NCBI GenBank assembly: GCA_002238485.1
Contig: MPMG01000005.1
Span: forward strand, 62,001 to 126,000
Direction: 5' to 3'
Length of the DNA stretch: 64,000 bases
Source of the DNA: Chloroflexi bacterium bin20
GTDB lineage: Bacteria; Chloroflexota; Anaerolineae; Aggregatilineales; Phototrophicaceae
Position numbers and translations under genes: made by a program. The notes beneath the pieces were generated by a model. The model saw only the letters and a list, made by a program, of their open reading frames with translations, did not search any database and had not been told where the DNA came from. Within the stretch, counting starts at the first letter, position 1; the number at the start of each line of letters is the position of its first letter. Shown piece by piece: positions 17,910 to 24,606 of the stretch.

Positions 17910-18860
17910 ATGGCAACTTTCTTGCTGTTGCGCTTGCTGCGCTGGTCGGTTGGGCTGTTGCTCATCCTCTTCATCACCTATGCCATGATGTATTATGGCG
18001 CGGGCGACCCCATCCGCATGATGTTCATCCAGGGCGAAGACTTCGACACCGAAGACGAAGTGGTCATGCTGGCGTTGCGCAAAAAGTATGGCTTGGACGA
18101 ACCCTTCCTGGTGCAGTTCGGCAATTACATGAACAACTTGTTTCAAGGCGATTGGGGGCGTTCGATCCGCCTGGAAGTCGACCGTCCCGTGCTCGATATC
18201 GTGCGCTTTCGCCTGCCCATCTCAATGCAGCTTGGCTTCGCCGCGACCCTCATCGGCGCAGTGTCTGGCATCGCCTTGGGCGTATGGTCAGCGCTGTATC
18301 ACAATCGTCTGCTCGACCGCTTGATCGTCAGCAGCGTGCTATTTATCAATGGCATACCGATTTTTGTCACTTTGCCTATGCTGCAGCTTCTGCTCGTCTT
18401 GCAGCTTAAGCTGATTGATGTGCCCTATGGCTGGAACGGGCTCTTTCACATTGACGCGGCGTTGCCTGTGGCGGTGATCTCCATTGGCGTGCTTCCCATC
18501 ATTGTGCGCCAGACGCGTTCGGCCATGCTCGAGGTGCAAAGCCAGCAATATGTAACCACTGCCCGCGCCAAGGGCGTGCCAGAGAACGCCATCATCTTGC
18601 GGCACATGCTGCGCCCAGTTTTGACGCCGGTGGTAACCACGCTGGGTCTCATCATGATCGGGCTGATCAATGGTTCTTTGTTTGTTGAATACATCCTGAA
18701 TATCCCCGGCTTTGGCTTGCTGACGATCGAGGGCATCAAAAAGGTCGATTATCCGATCATCATGGCGGTGGCGGTGGTCGGCACGTTGATCATTTTTGTG
18801 AGCAACTTCATGGTCGATATCATCTATCCCATATTGGATCCACGGGTGCGAGCGCAATGA
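17910..18860 (+). CDS. ABC transporter permease (DppB/OppB type)
   Basis: A 316-residue inner-membrane protein with six predicted helices. The first helix (LLILFITYAMMYYGAGDP) and the large periplasmic loop with FGNYMNNLFQGDWGRS are typical of DppB. The coupling motif region reads VTTARAKGVPENAIILRH (about 213-230), which docks on the ATPase. Start ATG at 17910 follows AAGGATTGCACC. It overlaps the second permease gene by ATGA. Confidence 0.93.
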   Translation: MATFLLLRLLRWSVGLLLILFITYAMMYYGAGDPIRMMFIQGEDFDTEDEVVMLALRKKYGLDEPFLVQFGNYMNNLFQGDWGRSIRLEVDRPVLDIVRFRLPISMQLGFAATLIGAVSGIALGVWSALYHNRLLDRLIVSSVLFINGIPIFVTLPMLQLLLVLQLKLIDVPYGWNGLFHIDAALPVAVISIGVLPIIVRQTRSAMLEVQSQQYVTTARAKGVPENAIILRHMLRPVLTPVVTTLGLIMIGLINGSLFVEYILNIPGFGLLTIEGIKKVDYPIIMAVAVVGTLIIFVSNFMVDIIYPILDPRVRAQ

Positions 18861-19840
18861 GCGAAAGCCTGCCGGGCAGCAAAATCTCGCGCGTCGTTGA
18901 CGACGGCAGCATCCAAAGCGGTGAGCAGCGCAGCTTGTGGCAAGACGCCTCGCGCCGCTTCCGCAAAAATCGGTTGGCTGTCTGCGGCTTGCTGGTCGTG
19001 CTTTTCTTCTTGGTAACGGCGGTTTTTGGTCCGCATGTCTCGCCATACGACTTCCTCGAACAGAATATCGCGCGCGCCTTTCAAGGACCATCGGAAGAAC
19101 ATTTTCTGGGCACAGACGACCTGGGGCGAGATGTCTTCAGCCGTATGCTGCATGGCGCGCGCACAGCCGCTTTGGTCGCCTTTTTCACCACAGCCATCAG
19201 CCTGTTGATCGGCGTGCTGGTCGGCACCTGGTCAGGCATCCGCGGCGGCCGCACCGACGAATTCTTGATGTGGATCAGCGATTTGATCCAAGCCATGCCT
19301 GGCCTGCTGCTGGTCATCCTCATCAACACCACCTTGCGCCGGCCCATCATCAACGCCTTTGACGATCTCTATATGCAGACGCGCGACCCCTTCTTTTTGA
19401 ATACATTGTGGCTGGATTATGTGCTGGTCTTCAGCGCGCTGGCATTGATCGGCTGGCCCGGGCTGGCGCGCCTCGTCCGCGGGCAGGTGTTGAGCATCAA
19501 CGAAGAAGATTATGTGCTGGCGGCGCGGGCGATCGGCGCATCGGAAGTGCATATCATGCTGCGTCATGTCATCCCCAATGCGCTCGGTCCACTGGTGGTC
19601 GCGGTGACAGCCAGCATGGGCGGCGCAGTTACGCTCGAGGCTGGCTTGAGCTTCCTGGGCATCGGCATACAACCGCCCAATGCCAGCTGGGGCTCCATGC
19701 TGGAAGAAGGCAGACGTTACTGGCAGATCTTCCCGCATTTGATGCTGATACCGGCGGTCACCATCGGCGTGATCCAGGTGTCATTTGTCTTCCTGGGCGA
19801 TGGTTTGAACGATGCCCTCGACCCGCGCCGCAATACCTGA
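18857..19840 (+). CDS. ABC transporter permease (DppC/OppC type)
   Basis: A 327-residue partner of the preceding permease. It has the DppC N-terminal helix (LAVCGLLVVLFFLVTAVFGP), the FLGTDDLGRDVFSRML motif (about 75-90) and the coupling loop VLAARAIGASEVHIMLRHV (about 218-236). A short insertion of roughly 30 residues (about 158-190) sits between helices. Start ATG overlaps the previous stop. The transporter must borrow ATPase subunits encoded elsewhere, since none is found in this window. Confidence 0.93.
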   Translation: MSESLPGSKISRVVDDGSIQSGEQRSLWQDASRRFRKNRLAVCGLLVVLFFLVTAVFGPHVSPYDFLEQNIARAFQGPSEEHFLGTDDLGRDVFSRMLHGARTAALVAFFTTAISLLIGVLVGTWSGIRGGRTDEFLMWISDLIQAMPGLLLVILINTTLRRPIINAFDDLYMQTRDPFFLNTLWLDYVLVFSALALIGWPGLARLVRGQVLSINEEDYVLAARAIGASEVHIMLRHVIPNALGPLVVAVTASMGGAVTLEAGLSFLGIGIQPPNASWGSMLEEGRRYWQIFPHLMLIPAVTIGVIQVSFVFLGDGLNDALDPRRNT

Positions 19841-19850
19841 GCAGGCGAAG

Positions 19851-20957
19851 ATGAGAATCACAGATATCCAGCTGCGCCAATACCGCTGGCAGCGCGAAAC
19901 GCCAATCCGCAATGGCATGCACAGCTATGCAAGCAGCGGGCTGAGCCTGCTGCAAATAGATACCGACGCGGGCTTAACAGGCATCGGCTGGGCGGGCCTG
20001 CCACAGACGCAGGGCATGGCAAAGGTGGGGCAGGGACTGCTCGAGCACTTCAAGCCCCTGCTGATCGGCGCAGACCCATTCAATTATCGGCGCATCTGGG
20101 AGTCGCTTTGGGTGCCCAAGCTCGTGGGCAGGCGCGGCCTCAGCACGCGTTTCATCAGTGGCATTGATATCGCGATTTGGGATTTGCTGGGCAAGGCGAC
20201 CGGCAAATCGGTGCACAAGCTGCTGGGCGCGGCAAGAGACCGCGTGCCGGCCTACATCGCTGGCGGCTATTATGAAGATGGCAAGGGCTTGCGAGATCTG
20301 GCTGCGGAGATGGAGGAAAACCTCGCTCTCGGCGCAAGAGCGGTCAAAATGAAGATAGGCGGCGCGTCCATCGCCGAGGATGTTGAACGAGTCCGCGTCG
20401 TGCGCGGGGCGATCGGCGCTGGTATCAAGCTGATGGTCGATGCCAACTGCGCCTACAGCCGGCGAGAAGCCATCAACATCGCGCGGAAAATCGAGCCATA
20501 CGATATTTTCTGGTTTGAAGAGCCGCTGCCCGCCGATGATTATCGAGGCCATGGCAAGCTGGCCGACGCCACCTCGATCCCCATAGCCACCGGCGAAAAC
20601 GAATATACGCGCTATGGCTTCCGCGATCTGATCGCCAACGATGCCGCAGCCATCTACAACGCCGATGCGCAAGTCCTGGGTGGCATCACCGAGTTCATGA
20701 ATGTCGCCGCTTTGGCTTCCGCGCACGAGCTGCATATCGCGCCGCACGGAGACCAGGAGATCCATGCGCACCTGGTCGGGGCGATTCCCAATGGGCTCAT
20801 CGTCGAATTCTATCGCGAGACGGTCGACGCCAACCGCGGGCACATCTTCAACGAGAGGCTGCAATTGGACCAAGACGGCTGCCTGACGATTCCCGACCGA
20901 CCGGGCTTGGGCGCAACCCCAAATTTCGACTTTTTGGAACGATTTCGAGTGAACTAA
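19851..20957 (+). CDS. Enolase-superfamily dehydratase (mandelate racemase type)
   Basis: About 368 residues. Motifs: AVKMKIGG (catalytic Lys, about 165), MVDANCAYS (metal Asp, about 195), FWFEEPLPADDY (metal Glu, about 221), ATGENEYTRYG (metal Glu, about 247) and IAPHGDQEIHAHL (His base, about 299). The WFEEP..ADDY arrangement resembles sugar-acid dehydratases such as galactonate or galactarate-type enzymes. The start at 19851 leaves 10 nt after the permease stop; an upstream in-frame start would overlap that gene. This is a second enolase-superfamily copy, clearly diverged from the one at 12491. Confidence 0.9.
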   Translation: MRITDIQLRQYRWQRETPIRNGMHSYASSGLSLLQIDTDAGLTGIGWAGLPQTQGMAKVGQGLLEHFKPLLIGADPFNYRRIWESLWVPKLVGRRGLSTRFISGIDIAIWDLLGKATGKSVHKLLGAARDRVPAYIAGGYYEDGKGLRDLAAEMEENLALGARAVKMKIGGASIAEDVERVRVVRGAIGAGIKLMVDANCAYSRREAINIARKIEPYDIFWFEEPLPADDYRGHGKLADATSIPIATGENEYTRYGFRDLIANDAAAIYNADAQVLGGITEFMNVAALASAHELHIAPHGDQEIHAHLVGAIPNGLIVEFYRETVDANRGHIFNERLQLDQDGCLTIPDRPGLGATPNFDFLERFRVN

Positions 20958-20987
20958 AGACAACCATTCAACGAGAGGAAGCGATTC

Positions 20988-21935
20988 ATGTTCAACAAAC
21001 CCTGGACGGGCGTGCTGCCAGCCACGCTCTGCCCTTTCAACAGCGACGACTCCCTGGACGAAGGCGGCTTGCGCGAGTATGTGCGCTATCTGGCTTCGGT
21101 GGACGGCGTGACGGGCTTGGTCTGCAACGGACATACCGGCGAGGTCATGTCGCTGCGCAATCACGAACGCGCCCGTGTAACCCAGATCATCGCCGAAGAA
21201 GTAGGCGACCGTGTAAAAGTCGTGTCCGGCGTCTGTGCCGAGGGCAGCGATGAAGCCATTGCCCAGTCGCTGGCTGCAAAAGATGCCGGCGCAGATGCTA
21301 TCTTGCTGATGCCGCCGCATCACTGGCTGCGCTTCGGACGCACCAGCGAAACCGCCGTCGGTTACTTCCAGGATGTGGCAGAAGGGGCAGATATCGACAT
21401 CATCGTGCATCAGTATCCCGCCTGGACCAAAGCCGGCTACAGCCTGGCCGAGATGCTGGACATGACAAAGATCGAGCGCGTCGTCAGCATAAAAATGGGC
21501 ACGCGCGAGATGTCCCGCTGGGCTTATGACTACCGCAATCTCAAGCAAGCTGCGCCCGAAGTCAGCATCATCAGTTGCCAGGACGAATACTTGCTGGTTA
21601 CCCTGCTGGATGGAGCGGATGGAGCGCTGGTCGGTTTTGCCGGCTTCGTGCCCGAGTTGATCACCGCATTGGTGCGCGCGGCGCTGTCTGGCGACCTAGA
21701 GCAAGCCAATTACTTGCAAGACAAAGTGCGCCCGCTTTCACAAATCGTCTACCGTTTCGGCGAGCCTTCCAGCGATGCGCACCAGCGGATGAAATGCGCC
21801 ATGACATTGCTGGGCAAGTTCCCGTCCATGCACATGCGCCGTCCGCTGCGTCCACTGCCACCCGAAGAAGTCGCGCGAATCGCCGACGAGCTGGAAGCGG
21901 CCGGCTTTGAAGTGGTGGCGAAGGCGGTCGCCTAG
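20988..21935 (+). CDS. DHDPS family aldolase/dehydratase
   Basis: A 315-residue TIM barrel. The Schiff-base lysine is K169 in VSIKMGTREM and the HQYPAW segment (about 143) carries the catalytic Tyr. NGHTGEVMSL (about 47-56) is the substrate-carboxylate loop equivalent to GTTGE. A keto-deoxy sugar-acid aldolase or dehydratase acting after the enolase-superfamily dehydratase just upstream is the simplest reading, but the substrate is inferred. Start ATG follows GAGAGGAAGCG. The gene abuts the next one with no intergenic space. Confidence 0.9.
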   Translation: MFNKPWTGVLPATLCPFNSDDSLDEGGLREYVRYLASVDGVTGLVCNGHTGEVMSLRNHERARVTQIIAEEVGDRVKVVSGVCAEGSDEAIAQSLAAKDAGADAILLMPPHHWLRFGRTSETAVGYFQDVAEGADIDIIVHQYPAWTKAGYSLAEMLDMTKIERVVSIKMGTREMSRWAYDYRNLKQAAPEVSIISCQDEYLLVTLLDGADGALVGFAGFVPELITALVRAALSGDLEQANYLQDKVRPLSQIVYRFGEPSSDAHQRMKCAMTLLGKFPSMHMRRPLRPLPPEEVARIADELEAAGFEVVAKAVA

Positions 21936-23057
21936 ATGGCGCGAGGCAGCACTAGCCTGTCCGAGACGCGCAGTTTCAGCGATGAAGGCACGGGCGCGCG
22001 AATCCGCCAGGTAACCGACCAGCCCAGCATCCATCATCATCCCTTCTTCTTCGTGCCCGCCTATGATGACGCCATGGCGCGGCTGATTTTCGTCAGCCAC
22101 CGCAGCGGACGGCCGGAAATCTTTGCCGAAGACCGTACCACCGGCAAACTCGTGCAGCTGACCGAACGCGCCGGGCTGGCTGAATATTCTGTATATCCTT
22201 CACACGATGGGCGCTGGGTCTATTACACAGCCGGGACGGGCGGCTACCGCGTCTGCACAGAAACACTGCGCGAAGAGCAACTGCTGGATTTTGGGGATGT
22301 GCGTCTGCGCGAGGATGGCATGGTCGCCGATGCCATGGGCACCACCGCGCTCAGCTTTGATGACCGCTATTGGGCGCTGCGTTTCAGTCAAGATGGACGC
22401 GCCAACCTGGTCATCATCGACACCAGCAGCGGGGCTTGCGATGTCATCCTGGAGCGCGACGCGATCGCTCATTTGATGTTCTGCCCCGATGACAGCGACC
22501 TGCTCTATTACGCCGGCCCCTTGACCGACCGCGTCTGGGTCATCGGGCGCGATGGCGGCGACAATCGGCGTCTGGTTCAGCGTCAGCCCGGCGAGTGGAT
22601 TACGCATGAGGTGTGGATCCCCGGCACGCGCGAATTGGCTTTCGTCGACTGGAACAAAGGCATCCGCGCCATCCATGTCGATACGGGCGCAGAGCGGCGC
22701 GTCACCTCTTTCAACGCCTGGCATGCTGTCTGCAATCCCACCGGCACGTTGATGGTGGCCGATACCAACTTCCCCGATATCGGCATCCAGCTATTCAATG
22801 CGCGCGACGGCGTGGGCGCTCCCATGACGCTCTGTCACCCCGAAGCGACGAACGAAGGCGCGCACTGGGCGGGATCATTCCCTTATGAGAAGGGTCCAAT
22901 AGCGGTCTATGCGCCCCAACACACACATCCGCACCCGTCGTTTTCGCCCGATAGCCAGCGCGTCGTCTTCACCAGCGACCGAACAGGCACAGCGCAAGTC
23001 TATGAAGTGGAAATCCCACCAGACACGATAGAAAGGCTCCAAGATGGGACTGACTGA
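21936..23057 (+). CDS. Oligogalacturonate lyase-like beta-propeller protein (PL22-like)
   Basis: A 373-residue protein built of PD40/TolB-like propeller blades. It resembles oligogalacturonide lyase (Ogl, PL22): RQVTDQPSIHHHPFFF at the N-terminus, PSHDGRWVYYT, EWITHEVW (about 222) and HPHPSFSPDSQRVVFTSDR (about 330-348). In Ogl, histidines and a Gln in these places bind manganese; the histidine-rich sites are present here. No signal peptide is visible, matching the cytoplasmic Ogl of enterobacteria. The family assignment is by motif reading; a non-catalytic propeller is possible. Confidence 0.74.
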   Translation: MARGSTSLSETRSFSDEGTGARIRQVTDQPSIHHHPFFFVPAYDDAMARLIFVSHRSGRPEIFAEDRTTGKLVQLTERAGLAEYSVYPSHDGRWVYYTAGTGGYRVCTETLREEQLLDFGDVRLREDGMVADAMGTTALSFDDRYWALRFSQDGRANLVIIDTSSGACDVILERDAIAHLMFCPDDSDLLYYAGPLTDRVWVIGRDGGDNRRLVQRQPGEWITHEVWIPGTRELAFVDWNKGIRAIHVDTGAERRVTSFNAWHAVCNPTGTLMVADTNFPDIGIQLFNARDGVGAPMTLCHPEATNEGAHWAGSFPYEKGPIAVYAPQHTHPHPSFSPDSQRVVFTSDRTGTAQVYEVEIPPDTIERLQDGTD

Positions 23058-24273
23058 ACCGCTCTCCGTCGCCCTGATCGGCACGGGCAACCGCTCCAAG
23101 ACAACGTATCGACCGCTTTTTGATTATCTGAAACCCTGGATAAAAATCTCCGCTGTCTGCGATCCCGTGCGCGAATCGGCTGATGCTTTCGCCGAGTCGC
23201 TTGGCGTGCCAGCTTTTTACGATCTGCATGAGTTGATCCGCGCGCGACCCATGGAAGCGGCCTTTGTGGTCAGCCCTATCCCCTCGCATCACAGCATCTG
23301 CTGCACATTGCTGGCGCATGGCGTGCATGTCAATGTCGAGACGAGCATGTGCAGCCTGCTGATTCAAGCGCAAGAGATGGTGGCGGCGGCGCGGCAAAAC
23401 AAGTCCATCCTGCGCATCGCCGAAAACTTCTTCCGCTTCCCCTTCGACCGCATGATGAAATTGATCGCGGCGGACGGATTCATCGGCGAGGTCAAGCGCT
23501 TGACTTGCTGGCACGACCACACCGGCTTTCACAACAATTCCCGCTGGATACATTTTTTTGGCGCGCACCCGCATGAAGTGCAAGCCATCGCCCACGAAAT
23601 GCCAACAGCCGGGCATTATCAGCTGGCGCATCGCTATCACGAGACAGAACGGTATCGGGCGCATTTCTTTTGGTTCCCCGATGATGCCCTGGCGATCGAC
23701 CATGCCGGCAACATCAAGAGCATGCTGGGGCGGTATCCGCGGCCTGGCTATACCGAGCTGGCGGGGGCGCGCGGGGCGATCGTGCAGCAGGCGGCGGCTG
23801 GCTGGCATGGGCAAGGCGAAGTGCGCTATTGCACGGACGAGGCTTTGGGGACGGGCGGGCGCCACGACTTGAGCTATCCGATCGTGCATGTTGGCGATGG
23901 TCGCGACTGGCTGTCTTCGCATGTCGATCTGCCGGGCAGGCGCATCGAGCATGTGAATCCATATCGGCTGGGCGCGAGCGCATACCACCGCCGCAATTAT
24001 TACAGCGCCGCTGTCATTGGGCACATCGTCGACTTCGCCGAGTCCGTGCGTGGCTTGCGCAAAAGCGAATATACAGACGAAGATGCGCTGATGGCGATGA
24101 TGATGGAAGTCGCCACGCGCGAATCGGCGCTGCAGAAAGGCACACGGCTGCAACTGCCCTTGATTGGCGAGCTGGAATCGGAGGTGGCGCTGCGGGCAAG
24201 CCTGCGCGAACAATATGGCGTCGACCCGCTGGATATCGAGGGCATGCTGGCGATCAGCTATCCGCGACCGTAG
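23044..24273 (+). CDS. Gfo/Idh/MocA family oxidoreductase
   Basis: A 409-residue protein. The Rossmann motif is ALIGTGNRSKTTYRPL (about 9-24). VVSPIPSHHSICCTLLAHG and VNVETSMCSL replace the usual VEKP loop, so the conserved lysine of the EKP motif is missing here. The later part includes IHFFGAHPHEVQAI and the substrate domain. Start ATG at 23044 overlaps the preceding gene by 14 nt. It is the last gene of the operon. The loss of the EKP lysine sets it apart from the other copy at 6822. Confidence 0.85.
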   Translation: MGLTEPLSVALIGTGNRSKTTYRPLFDYLKPWIKISAVCDPVRESADAFAESLGVPAFYDLHELIRARPMEAAFVVSPIPSHHSICCTLLAHGVHVNVETSMCSLLIQAQEMVAAARQNKSILRIAENFFRFPFDRMMKLIAADGFIGEVKRLTCWHDHTGFHNNSRWIHFFGAHPHEVQAIAHEMPTAGHYQLAHRYHETERYRAHFFWFPDDALAIDHAGNIKSMLGRYPRPGYTELAGARGAIVQQAAAGWHGQGEVRYCTDEALGTGGRHDLSYPIVHVGDGRDWLSSHVDLPGRRIEHVNPYRLGASAYHRRNYYSAAVIGHIVDFAESVRGLRKSEYTDEDALMAMMMEVATRESALQKGTRLQLPLIGELESEVALRASLREQYGVDPLDIEGMLAISYPRP

Positions 24274-24321
24274 CACAATTTCCTGGAAGTACAGAGAGCC
24301 GCGTAAAAACAGACGGATGAT

Positions 24322-24375
24322 TTGCATTGCGCGCAAGCGTGTTACATTATCATCAGATTAGCGAAATTGATTTCG
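24322..24375 (+). promoter_or_regulatory. Candidate promoter with overlapping palindromic operator
   Basis: TTGCAT (24322-24327) and CATTAT (24345-24350) lie 17 nt apart, followed by a palindrome CGAAATTGATTTCG (24362-24375) with perfect 6-bp arms where the transcript should begin. A truncated regulator reading frame starts 17 nt later. The layout suggests an autoregulated repressor promoter that may now also serve the reverse transcriptase gene. Confidence 0.45.
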
Positions 24376-24391
24376 TCAGTGCGAAAGTGCC

Positions 24392-24463
24392 ATGCCCATC
24401 ACCATTGAAGACCTCGCCAGCAAGCTCGGCGTCTCGCCAGCGCTGGTGGCGGCCATCTGCTAG
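24392..24463 (+). pseudogene. Truncated regulator, LacI-type helix-turn-helix fragment
   Basis: An ATG-initiated frame of 23 codons encodes MPITIEDLASKLGVSPALV and stops at TAG after AAIC. The sequence matches the first helix-turn-helix of LacI-family repressors (TIEDLAxKLGVSxxTV). The rest of the gene is absent. The break lies shortly before the AT-richer reverse transcriptase gene, so the insertion or an associated deletion may have removed the body of the repressor. It is too short to be sure of the family. Confidence 0.55.
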
Positions 24464-24606
24464 AATTGCTGACGCGCCTGGATGAAACGGGTTAAACGTC
24501 GAAGAGATTTCGGCTACTGCACAACCGCAAGTATCTTAATGTGACGCAATAACAGTTGCAACCGTGTCAAATATTTCTACTAATCAAACGCAAAGGATGC
24601 TGTCAT

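Noticed and set aside
19974..21548. 524-residue open frame on the minus strand
   Set aside because: It runs antisense to the enolase-superfamily and DHDPS genes, which have full catalytic motifs and ribosome sites.
24464..24606. tRNA or attachment site used by the RT insertion
   Set aside because: No cloverleaf or direct repeat shared by the two ends of the AT-rich segment was found by eye.
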